Shown here piece after piece: positions 15,961 to 23,517 of a stretch of DNA of 64,000 nucleotides (the first letter of the stretch is position 1; every line of letters starts with the position of its first letter). A program made the translations under genes and the position numbers. The notes beneath the pieces are model-generated. The model was not told the DNA's origin and did not search any database. It saw nothing but the letters and a program-made list of their open reading frames with translations. Source of the DNA: Clostridiales bacterium UBA1770 (lineage in GTDB: Bacteria > Bacillota > Clostridia > Oscillospirales > CAG-272); the NCBI GenBank assembly GCA_002315325.1, contig DCGU01000090.1:32688-96687 (forward strand), in the 5' to 3' direction.

Positions 15961-18297
15961 TTATTGTATCACAGCACCGTCTTTATTGTCAAGGGAAATA
16001 GGCGTGCCGTTCCACCAAAAAGTATCCAAAAAAACCGTGCAATCAGCCGGCAAACTTTGTATGAAAGCATCACTGATTTGTGTGACGGTCCCACTGTTGG
16101 GGATAATCAGCGTTTGACACAGCGGCGCACTGCCGTCAAGCATTTGTTTGGGAGACGGTCCGTGGGCGCCCAAAAGCAAACAGGTACAGTCGGCCGTCAA
16201 TTCACGGCAATCGGTAATACCTTCTGCAGCGGATGACCCGAGATACACGAATTTGCCATTGCTTCCGATTACGGAAACGGCTGTGACAGGATGTGAAGAC
16301 CGACTGACCGCGCCGTTGTACACCGTGAGTCCCCCGCCCTCCCAAAGTATCATTTCTTCGCCGTTGTGAAAGATATAAACGGGAACACCTTCAGCCTGTG
16401 CCTTTTCGCAAAGGCCCGCAAGAACGAAATACTCGGCTTCGGTTGTCGGTTCCGGCAAAATCAAGCGGCGAATCACTACACGGGACGCAAGTCTTTCAAA
16501 ACTGCCGATTTCCGCCGTATGATAATGTGTCAGGAGCAGGGCGGACAATTCGGTATTACCCGTTTCTTCCAATGCACGCCATCCTTCCCGCAAATCGGAA
16601 TACGCCCCGTTCCCGATATGAATCAAAATACTATCGTCCGCATGCGAAAGTAAGAGTGTATCGGCAGAATTTCGGCTCAAATACGAAACAGCGACATGGC
16701 CGTTCGCTTCATCCCGCCAAACCGATAAGCAAACGCCGTATAAACACACGGTACAAACAACCGGGATAACGATCATCCACTTCTTTTCCCAGCGGAATAC
16801 CGTCCAAAGCAAGAAGAGGATAAGCAGAAAAATCATTACGATCGGAACAAAAGAATACTTCAACGAATAAACAATACCGTTCATCGCGGAAACCCTGTTC
16901 ACAAGTCCCGTTAATAACCGCCCGGAAAATTCCGGAATAATCCCAACGGCCTGTGCGGCAAGCGGTCCGGCGACAATTGAGGTACACAACGTTACAAGCC
17001 CGCCAATCATCAAAACGTAAGTGAGCGGCACAGCAGCCAGCGTTGTAATCGGTGCCGCAACGGAAACGGCACCGAAATACAAAAAAGAAAGCGGAAGCAC
17101 GCACACGATGGCAAACAGCGAAATCGTAATGCCACTGATTATTTTCTCGCCGATAGAGCCGATTATTCCCTTAGCTTTGGGCATTTTTTGTAAAAACGCC
17201 ACACCGAGCAGTACACCGAACGTAGCGGCAAAAGACATCCACAGTGATACGTCAACGGCACAGGCTGGGAAAAAGGTCATCATGCCCGCAACAGTCAACG
17301 TTAAAAACGTGGGGGTATCGCTTTCCGCAAACAACCAGCGCGAGCAAAACAAGATGAATATCATCATCACACTCCGCAGTGCGGAGAGTGAAAATCCGGT
17401 CAAACATAAAAACAGGAACAGGAGGAGTGAACTCACCGCCATACGGATTCCCCGTCCGATTCGACATTTTTTCAAAAAGAAGTCCATACCGCCTGCCAGC
17501 ACCGAAACGTGGAACCCGGACAGTGCAAGAACGTGCGACAGGCCGCATCTGGCAAAGTCCCGTTCAATGCTGTCCGACAGTAAATCCTTCCGCCCTAATA
17601 GCACGGCCGATATTAACCCGCCCTGCTTTTTTCCGCACGCCTCCAACAGTCTTTGCGCCGCCGCGTTATTCACGGCAAGCCAACGATCGGAAAACGTTGT
17701 ATGTCCGACAGACGTTACCGTTACCATCGAGCTATCGTCGATTTGAATGCTGCCGACAATACCGTCGGCAGCATAAGTCAAACGCTCGGTCAAACTCGTT
17801 TCGGACGAAAGCAGTGCGGGAATGCCTTCCGCCTCGATCACGTCGCCGACGTGCAGTAAGGACGCGGAATCAACCGTCAGCATCACCTTCAGCTTTTCAT
17901 TATTCCCGTTCAACGTTTCTGTTTGAACGTAATAGCACGAACCGTAATCGGACGCGTACGAAACCGCATACACCCGTCCGCTCATCTCCAGAGACGACTC
18001 TGCTGCATAAAAATGAAAAGCATCTGCATAAAACGACCGATACGCTGCCATTGCCAATAACGGCAAAGTCAGCAAAAGAGCCGCAGCCGACGTTCGCCGT
18101 CCGATGACAGTGCCGCATACGCCATCCTTTTGTTTCCGCTTTCGAAGAACGGACAAAAAAAGCAAAAGTATCATCAATGCAACGCCGAGCCCGATTGCCG
18201 AAAATAACACGATAAAAGGAAGGAAAAATCCGGCGGTAATCAGGATAATCCACAGAAAACAAAAAAGACACAACGGCCGATTTTTAAAAAAAGACAC
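15961..18297 (-). CDS. comEC: ComEC/Rec2 DNA-uptake channel, beta-lactamase-like domain degenerate
   Basis: A 778-residue polytopic membrane protein. It has an N-terminal DUF4131 region, the Competence domain with ALSGFHVSVLAGG, many membrane segments to about residue 520, and a C-terminal metallo-beta-lactamase-like domain. ComEC forms the inner-membrane channel for single-stranded DNA in natural transformation. The metal motif HxHxDH reads HYHTAE here, so the Asp and third His are lost and the domain is unlikely to be a nuclease. No other competence genes are in the window. ComEC is often found without demonstrated competence. Confidence 0.9.
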   Translation of the reverse strand: MSFFKNRPLCLFCFLWIILITAGFFLPFIVLFSAIGLGVALMILLLFLSVLRKRKQKDGVCGTVIGRRTSAAALLLTLPLLAMAAYRSFYADAFHFYAAESSLEMSGRVYAVSYASDYGSCYYVQTETLNGNNEKLKVMLTVDSASLLHVGDVIEAEGIPALLSSETSLTERLTYAADGIVGSIQIDDSSMVTVTSVGHTTFSDRWLAVNNAAAQRLLEACGKKQGGLISAVLLGRKDLLSDSIERDFARCGLSHVLALSGFHVSVLAGGMDFFLKKCRIGRGIRMAVSSLLLFLFLCLTGFSLSALRSVMMIFILFCSRWLFAESDTPTFLTLTVAGMMTFFPACAVDVSLWMSFAATFGVLLGVAFLQKMPKAKGIIGSIGEKIISGITISLFAIVCVLPLSFLYFGAVSVAAPITTLAAVPLTYVLMIGGLVTLCTSIVAGPLAAQAVGIIPEFSGRLLTGLVNRVSAMNGIVYSLKYSFVPIVMIFLLILFLLWTVFRWEKKWMIVIPVVCTVCLYGVCLSVWRDEANGHVAVSYLSRNSADTLLLSHADDSILIHIGNGAYSDLREGWRALEETGNTELSALLLTHYHTAEIGSFERLASRVVIRRLILPEPTTEAEYFVLAGLCEKAQAEGVPVYIFHNGEEMILWEGGGLTVYNGAVSRSSHPVTAVSVIGSNGKFVYLGSSAAEGITDCRELTADCTCLLLGAHGPSPKQMLDGSAPLCQTLIIPNSGTVTQISDAFIQSLPADCTVFLDTFWWNGTPISLDNKDGAVIQ

Positions 18298-18340
18298 GCC
18301 GTTTCCCTCCCTTCCGTATGAAAAAATACGCTGCTGTATA

Positions 18341-18369
18341 TTGACAAACGATTATGCGTACGATATAAT
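18341..18369 (+). promoter_or_regulatory. Acyl carrier protein promoter
   Basis: TTGACA (18341-18346), 17-base spacer, TATAAT (18364-18369): perfect consensus, matching a strongly expressed gene. Confidence 0.9.
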
Positions 18370-18411
18370 TTGGATGAAGTTTTTAAAGAGTATTCGGAGG
18401 ATTATTTCACA

Positions 18412-18636
18412 ATGTTTGAAAAACTGAAAGAATTGTTAGCGGAGGAGCTTCAAATCAACGCCAACGAGATTACGCCGGAAGCCGAATTGGCCAATGATCT
18501 CGGCATCAATTCCATTGAGCTTGCCGATCTCGTTATGCTCTGCGAGGATAAATTCGGTGTAGAGATTGATGACGAGGATATCCATAAATTTATCACGGTC
18601 GGCGACGTTGTTGCCTACTTGGAATCTCACAGCTGA
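18412..18636 (+). CDS. acpP: Acyl carrier protein
   Basis: A 74-residue acidic acyl carrier protein. The phosphopantetheine serine is in DLGINSIELADL, where Asn replaces the more common Asp before Ser, as in some clostridial carriers. Helix 3 and the C-terminus (ITVGDVVAYLES) are typical. The start MFEKLKELLAEE at 18412 follows CGGAGG; an upstream in-frame ATG at 18370 falls at the transcription start and is rejected. It stands alone, divergent from comEC, without fatty-acid genes nearby, so its partner pathway is not defined here. Confidence 0.92.
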   Translation: MFEKLKELLAEELQINANEITPEAELANDLGINSIELADLVMLCEDKFGVEIDDEDIHKFITVGDVVAYLESHS

Positions 18637-18657
18637 ACGAAGTTTTTCAGTCAATAT

Positions 18658-18700
18658 AAAAGGCGTTGTAAAACGAATGCGTTTTTACAGCGCCTTTTTG
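18658..18700. terminator. Bidirectional terminator between acpP and ispE
   Basis: AAAGGCG-TGTAAAA pairs with TTTTACA-CGCCTTT, flanked by A and T runs; it serves both converging genes. Confidence 0.88.
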
Positions 18701-18701
18701 T

Positions 18702-19610
18702 TTATGATTCGCGGTAATACAGTGCATAGGATGCGTCAACCGGCTCTGTCAAAACGGCAGACCTACCCCACGCAAGCACGTTTGCCTTGGCGCGTTCCGC
18801 TTTATCCCAACGGCGGGACGCGTAAACACCGTAAACGGCAGGACCGGAACCGCTCATACCTGCGGCATCGCAATCGTACGCTAAAATGCGCTGCTGCATC
18901 AAAGAAACCTCGGGAACCGTTTCCGAAACAACAGGCAAGAAACAATTTTCCAAACAGGATACGATACCGGCATAATCTCCGCCGTTCATTGCCAGGCACA
19001 TCTGTTCAAAGCGACCGTTCGACGTTTTCGAAAAATCGGAGCCGTACACCTCGTCCAGTTGCTTATAGGCCTGTGCCGTGGATACCGATGCTGCAGGAAA
19101 TGCCAGCAAAATGCAGCAAGACGGCATTGAACGCAAAGGTGTGACGTCGTCGCCGGTTGCACCGACGGCACAGGCACCGCCGAACAGACCGAACGGCACG
19201 TCGGAGCCGAGCCCGCGCGCCAATTTCACCAGTTCTTCGGTTGACAAAAGGCCGCCGCTCAGCAGTTGACAACCACGCAAAACTGCAGCCGCATCCGCGC
19301 TGCCGCCGCCGAGCCCCGTTCCATACGGAATCCGTTTATTAAGCGTAACGTGAAAACCGCCGGAAATGCCGGTTGCTTCCGCATATGCCTTTGCCGCACA
19401 AAAAGCAATATTTCTTTCGTCATTCGGCAAATCGGCCCCGAGTACTTTCAGCGAAACACCCGACCGTGCAGATTTTTCAACCGTCACGTCATCATACGTG
19501 CCGACCGTCTGCATGACAGACTGCAGCGTGTGATACCCGTCTTCTCTTTTTCCGGTAACTTGCAAATATAAATTGATTTTAGCGCAGGCGCGCAAAGTAA
19601 CACCGTTCAT
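18702..19610 (-). CDS. ispE: 4-diphosphocytidyl-2-C-methyl-D-erythritol kinase IspE
   Basis: A 302-residue GHMP kinase that phosphorylates CDP-methylerythritol in the MEP isoprenoid pathway, the same pathway as dxs at 23518-25398. The N-terminal AKINLYL motif supplies the catalytic Lys11, and the ATP-binding loop GTGLGGGSADAAA is at 97-109; GSDVPF follows. The C-terminal GMSGSGPAVYG is the third GHMP motif. The ribosome site GGGGA directly follows a hairpin, the same arrangement as at ruvA. The long leader suggests post-transcriptional control. Confidence 0.95.
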   Translation of the reverse strand: MNGVTLRACAKINLYLQVTGKREDGYHTLQSVMQTVGTYDDVTVEKSARSGVSLKVLGADLPNDERNIAFCAAKAYAEATGISGGFHVTLNKRIPYGTGLGGGSADAAAVLRGCQLLSGGLLSTEELVKLARGLGSDVPFGLFGGACAVGATGDDVTPLRSMPSCCILLAFPAASVSTAQAYKQLDEVYGSDFSKTSNGRFEQMCLAMNGGDYAGIVSCLENCFLPVVSETVPEVSLMQQRILAYDCDAAGMSGSGPAVYGVYASRRWDKAERAKANVLAWGRSAVLTEPVDASYALYYRES

Positions 19611-19809
19611 ATTAATCCCCCATGCCGCCTTTGGCGGTGCAATAAAATATAACTTAACTCAGGATAAACGCGTCGTACCCGGCATAAGCCCGGACGAAAA
19701 GCGTTATATGGTGCGTGAGAGCGCGTGTTCAATTACAGTGAACGATATGCCGTGCCAACGCTCCTGCGGCAAACGGCCGCCCAGAGACGGCATACCGCAC
19801 CTTTTTTCA
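19611..19809 (-). promoter_or_regulatory. Structured 5' leader of ispE, related to the ruvA leader
   Basis: About 200 bases on the minus strand. Basal stem GGTGCG (19796-19801) with CGCACC (19710-19715) encloses TATGCCGT/ACGGCATA (19787-19794 with 19746-19753, containing an inner GCGGC/GCCGC hairpin) and GTTCA/TGAAC (19727-19743), a three-way junction. Next comes a bulged stem built on AACGC/GCGTT at 19667-19705. Five blocks match the ruvA leader in order: CTCACGCACC, CGCTTTTCG, CGACGCGTT, ATCCTGA and the CCGCC/GGCGG terminal hairpin leading into GGGG. It fits no riboswitch class I recognise. The + strand shows six T after the basal stem, so a plus-strand RNA cannot be excluded. Confidence 0.6.
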
Positions 19810-19815
19810 ACGTGT

Positions 19816-19844
19816 ATTATACCATATTCAAGTACGCAGTGCAA
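19816..19844 (-). promoter_or_regulatory. Candidate ispE promoter
   Basis: Minus strand TTGCAC (19839-19844), 17-base spacer, TATAAT (19816-19821). The -10 is perfect and the -35 weak, as for the ruvA leader promoter. Confidence 0.55.
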
Positions 19845-19886
19845 GAACAGACCGTTATCTCCCGTACCGATTCACGTATACCGCTA

Positions 19887-19915
19887 TTGACTTTTTATAT
19901 AAAGTGTATTAGAAT
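19887..19915 (+). promoter_or_regulatory. Promoter of the AI-2E family gene
   Basis: TTGACT (19887-19892), 17-base spacer, TAGAAT (19910-19915), 35 bases before the ATG at 19950. Confidence 0.7.
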
Positions 19916-19949
19916 AATTATGTAATATTATTTTTCGCAGAGGTGTCCG

Positions 19950-21230
19950 ATGCGCACAGGAAAATGGGAAAAAGAGAATAAGAAAACTTCCTTTATCACC
20001 ATAACCATCTATGCCGTATTATGGTTTATTTTGTATATTGTCGCCAACATTGACGCGTTTACGAATATTCTGAACGGCATTTTGAAAATCTTATCCCCTC
20101 TGATTATCGGTACCACCGTTGCGTTTCTGTTCAACCCCGTTATGCGGGCGTTTGACGATCGTGTCTTCCGACGGGTACCGTGGAAACGCCTGCGGCGTAT
20201 TTTGAGCATTCTCGTCACCTATTTGATTGCCGCACTTGTTATCGCGTTGTTTGCTTTTTTGATTATTCCCGAACTGAGTTCAAGCATAAACGAGTTGTTT
20301 TCCAACTTTGATAACTACGTCACCAACGTCGTCAATTCGGCAAACAAAATTCTGAACAATCTTCTTTCCAAAGGTAATGCAACCTATCGCGAATATATCA
20401 ACCCCGACGATATCACGGAAAAGCTTTCTTCCATTTTATCCGGTACCGGGACGCTGCTGGAAACCCTGTACGATTACGCACAGCAATACGGCGGCAAGCT
20501 GGTCACGAGTCTGTCGAACATCGTTATCGGTCTGTTTATTTCGGTCTATTTGCTTGCATCCAAAGAACAACGATTCGCACAATGCCGCAAAATCGGTCAC
20601 GCCTTTCTTTCTGACGAACGGTACGGCGGGTTATCCTCAACGCTGAAAATGACAGGCCGGTTGTTCGGTAATTTCATTGAAGGGAAAGTGGTTGATTCCC
20701 TGATTATCGGTGTTTTGACCTATATCGTTCTGACCATCTTCCGTATGCCCTATACGGCATTGATATCCGTTGTCGTAGGCTTTACCAACGTCATTCCTTA
20801 TTTCGGTCCCATCATAGGTGCCGTCCCCTCTGCCTTCATCATTTTGATCGCAGAGCCGGCCAAAGCCATCCCGTTCCTCATCATTATTTTGGTAATCCAG
20901 CAACTTGACGGCAACGTCATCGGCCCGCGCATTTTGGGTGATAATACGGGTCTGTCTTCCCTCGGCATTATTTTGTCCATTGCCATTATGAGCGGTCTGT
21001 TCGGCATCGTCGGTATGTTAATCGGTGTTCCGGTTTGCGCCGTCCTTGTCATTCTGTTCACGCAGTTCATCAACGCTAAATTGACGCAAAAAGGAAAAAG
21101 CAGCAATATTTCGGACTATTACCCGCCCAAGGCAGACCAAACAGAACAGCTGCCTGCCGGCACTGAAACACAGGCAAACGATTGCACCGAAACCGCTGCA
21201 GCCCCTGCAGGAAACGTCCGTAACGATTGA
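19950..21230 (+). CDS. AI-2E family transporter-like membrane protein
   Basis: A 426-residue polytopic protein of the AI-2E transporter family (TqsA/YdiK-like). Two N-terminal membrane segments are followed by a soluble helical region (about 110-175) and then further membrane segments. The family signature GFTNVIPYFGPIIGAVPS is near residues 275-292 and QQLDGNVIGPRILG near 318-331. The hydrophilic C-terminal tail is Thr/Glu/Ala-rich. Members have been linked to autoinducer-2 export or Na+/H+ exchange; the substrate here is unknown. AGAGGTG precedes the start. Confidence 0.88.
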   Translation: MRTGKWEKENKKTSFITITIYAVLWFILYIVANIDAFTNILNGILKILSPLIIGTTVAFLFNPVMRAFDDRVFRRVPWKRLRRILSILVTYLIAALVIALFAFLIIPELSSSINELFSNFDNYVTNVVNSANKILNNLLSKGNATYREYINPDDITEKLSSILSGTGTLLETLYDYAQQYGGKLVTSLSNIVIGLFISVYLLASKEQRFAQCRKIGHAFLSDERYGGLSSTLKMTGRLFGNFIEGKVVDSLIIGVLTYIVLTIFRMPYTALISVVVGFTNVIPYFGPIIGAVPSAFIILIAEPAKAIPFLIIILVIQQLDGNVIGPRILGDNTGLSSLGIILSIAIMSGLFGIVGMLIGVPVCAVLVILFTQFINAKLTQKGKSSNISDYYPPKADQTEQLPAGTETQANDCTETAAAPAGNVRND

Positions 21231-21316
21231 TTTTTCCGGAATCAGCTTCCGATAGCGGCATTGTTTCCTTTTGGCTGTTTGCAGCTTTCACTGCCAATTT
21301 TAAATACAGATACGTA

Positions 21317-21357
21317 CAGACGTAAGGTTCAAGGACCTTACGTCTGCCGTGTTTTTT
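21317..21357 (+). terminator. Terminator after the AI-2E family gene
   Basis: CAGACGTAAGGT pairs with ACCTTACGTCTG (12 bp, 6-base loop). The T run begins 5 bases after the stem, so efficiency may be partial. Confidence 0.7.
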
Positions 21358-21380
21358 CACAATATGCAGAAAATTATTTT

Positions 21381-21410
21381 TGAGCCGCCGAAGGCGGCAT
21401 GGGGGTTACT
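21381..21410 (+). promoter_or_regulatory. Hairpin fused to GGGGG ribosome site (third copy)
   Basis: GAGCCGCC-GAA-GGCGGCATGGGGG immediately precedes the TSCPD gene ATG at 21411. It matches the terminal element of the ruvA and ispE leaders nearly base for base, but the upstream leader blocks are not present here. Confidence 0.65.
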
Positions 21411-21662
21411 ATGAAACACATTACTTACAGTACACGCGGCACATGTGCACGTCAGATTGACGTAGATATTGAAGACGGTATCATCGTTAATTGTTCCTTT
21501 ATGGGCGGGTGTTCCGGCAATACGCAGGGGGTTGCTGCTCTTGTTACGGGCATGAAGGCAGAAGATGCCATTGCCAAACTCAAGGGCATCCGTTGCGGTG
21601 CCAAATCCACGTCATGCCCCGACCAATTGGCCAAAGCATTAGAGGAGTATACGCAGGCATGA
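21411..21662 (+). CDS. TSCPD domain protein
   Basis: An 83-residue protein of the small TSCPD family (TIGR03905 type), named for the C-terminal motif seen here as STSCPDQLAKAL. Four cysteines (C12, C27, C34 and others in the GGCSGN and IRCG stretches) suggest metal or cofactor binding, which is inference. Function is not established. The ATG at 21411 was chosen because the in-frame ATG at 21399 lies inside the leader hairpin. Its stop overlaps the next start as ATGA, so it is coupled to the phosphohexomutase. Confidence 0.85.
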   Translation: MKHITYSTRGTCARQIDVDIEDGIIVNCSFMGGCSGNTQGVAALVTGMKAEDAIAKLKGIRCGAKSTSCPDQLAKALEEYTQA

Positions 21663-23380
21663 ATTATTTGGATCAATATCGCCGCTGGCTCAACAGTGAC
21701 AAACTGTCCGCACAAGAGCGTGACGAACTGAAATCAATTGAAAACAATCCCACGGAAATAAAAGAAAGATTTTCCGCCCAAATGACGTTCGGCACGGGCG
21801 GTCTGCGCAGCACAATGAAGGTGGGGTTGGCCAACATGAACCGTCACACCGTTGCCCATGCAACGCAGGGACTGGCCAATCTGATAAACGAGCAAAACCG
21901 CGGTGCCGACGGCGTTGTGATTGCCCATGATTGCCGCAATCATTCCACTGAATTTGCCGAAGTGTGCGCAAGGGTTTTATATGCGAACGGCATTCGCGTT
22001 TATATGTTCGATGCATTGCGCCCCACGCCGGAACTGTCTTTTTCGCTGCGCCATTATCATTGCGTTGCCGGCATCAACATCACTGCCTCTCACAACCCCA
22101 AGCAATACAACGGCTATAAAGCATATTGGGAGGACGGTGCCCAGCTCCCGCCCGAACACGCTGAAACCGTGGCCGCCGCCATTGCTTCTCTTGACGTTTT
22201 TGACGACGTAAAAATCGGCGACCTGAACGAAGGCATTCAAACCGGGAAAATACGCATTTTGGGCGCCGAAACCGACGAACTGTACCTTGACGTTGTCAGC
22301 CGCGAGGCAGTCAATCCTGTAGCTGTCAAGGCCGTTGCGGATACGTTCTCCGTCGTATATACGCCGCTTCACGGAACAGGCTATCACCTTGTTCCCGAGA
22401 TTTTACACCGTCAGGGCTTTAAAAACGTGTATACGGTAGCGGAACAATGTATCATTGACGGCAATTTCCCAACCGTTGAAAAACCAAATCCCGAATACCC
22501 TGCCGCCTTTGTACTCGGTCGGGAATTGGCGGACCGTGTTGGCAGCGATTTGATTGTTGCCACCGATCCGGATGCCGACCGTGTCGGCGTGATGACGCGC
22601 AAAAAGGACGGCACTTTCTGTACGATTACCGGCAACCAAATGGGCGCCCTCCTGCTTGACTATATTATCCGCGCCCATGAAGAAAACGGCACCATGCCGC
22701 CGGAACCGTACGTCGTTAAATCAATCGTATCCACCTCATTGGTCAAAAAGATTTGTGAGGCACACGGTGTAAAACTGTACGACGTATTGACCGGCTTCAA
22801 ATTTATCGGCGAAGTCATGGAAAAACACGTTCAAAGCGGGCACGGCAGTTTCCTGCTCGGCTTTGAAGAAAGTTACGGGTATTTAAAAGGCACGTATGCA
22901 CGCGACAAAGACGCCGTGGTTGCTGCCATGCTGATTTGCGAAATGGCCGCCTATTACAAAACAAAGGGTATCAGCTTATACGAGGCATTGGAGCGCCTGT
23001 TTGCCGAGTACGGTTTCCATTTGGAACAGAACGACGAGATTTACATGGAGGGCCTTGACGGCAGTGCGAAAATCGCCGCCATGATGGACAGTCTCCGCAA
23101 ACGTCCGCCCGTATCGTTCGGCTGCAGCAAAGTGGCCAAAATCGGCGATTATCTATCCGGTACGTTCATCGACTTTGTCACCGGGGAAAAAACACCGACA
23201 GGACTTCCCTCCTCCAACGTATTGTATTTTCTGCTGGAAAATAAAGACGTCATCGTCGCCCGCCCCAGCGGTACGGAACCCAAGATCAAGTTTTATTTCC
23301 TGCTGTCCGGCAAGACACCTGCTGAAACCGAAGAAAAATTGGTCGGCTACCAGACAACCCTAAACGGTTATAAGAATTAA
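21659..23380 (+). CDS. Alpha-phosphohexomutase (PgcA-like)
   Basis: A 573-residue phosphoglucomutase/phosphomannomutase that interconverts hexose 1- and 6-phosphates. The phosphoserine loop is TASHNPKQYNGYK, the Mg-binding loop DPDADRVG, the sugar-specificity loop GFEESYGYL and the phosphate-binding loop RPSGTEPKIKFY. All four catalytic loops are intact. The length matches the PgcA group (about 570-580). The ATG overlaps the stop of the TSCPD gene by the ATGA arrangement, so the TSCPD protein may be a functional partner. Confidence 0.93.
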   Translation: MNYLDQYRRWLNSDKLSAQERDELKSIENNPTEIKERFSAQMTFGTGGLRSTMKVGLANMNRHTVAHATQGLANLINEQNRGADGVVIAHDCRNHSTEFAEVCARVLYANGIRVYMFDALRPTPELSFSLRHYHCVAGINITASHNPKQYNGYKAYWEDGAQLPPEHAETVAAAIASLDVFDDVKIGDLNEGIQTGKIRILGAETDELYLDVVSREAVNPVAVKAVADTFSVVYTPLHGTGYHLVPEILHRQGFKNVYTVAEQCIIDGNFPTVEKPNPEYPAAFVLGRELADRVGSDLIVATDPDADRVGVMTRKKDGTFCTITGNQMGALLLDYIIRAHEENGTMPPEPYVVKSIVSTSLVKKICEAHGVKLYDVLTGFKFIGEVMEKHVQSGHGSFLLGFEESYGYLKGTYARDKDAVVAAMLICEMAAYYKTKGISLYEALERLFAEYGFHLEQNDEIYMEGLDGSAKIAAMMDSLRKRPPVSFGCSKVAKIGDYLSGTFIDFVTGEKTPTGLPSSNVLYFLLENKDVIVARPSGTEPKIKFYFLLSGKTPAETEEKLVGYQTTLNGYKN

Positions 23381-23469
23381 TTCCCGACCTACAGCCGGAC
23401 GACACTTTTAAACGTCTTTTTCACGCCGCAATGCCATTTTTGTCAGAATCAAAAATGAATCAGAATAAT

Positions 23470-23508
23470 AAAAATACGCGTTTTGCCGGTGGCAAAACGC
23501 GTATTTTT
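23470..23508. terminator. Bidirectional terminator between phosphohexomutase and dxs
   Basis: An 18-bp perfect stem, AAAAATACGCGTTTTGCC with its complement, around a GGT loop, with A and T flanks for both strands. Confidence 0.92.
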
Positions 23509-23517
23509 ATTGATTTA

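Noticed and set aside
19611..19809. Known riboswitch, T-box, 6S, tmRNA or RNase P RNA in the ispE leader
   Set aside because: No consensus core (for example TPP, FMN, SAM, cobalamin, c-di-GMP, ZTP, T-box TGGNACC) could be matched by eye.
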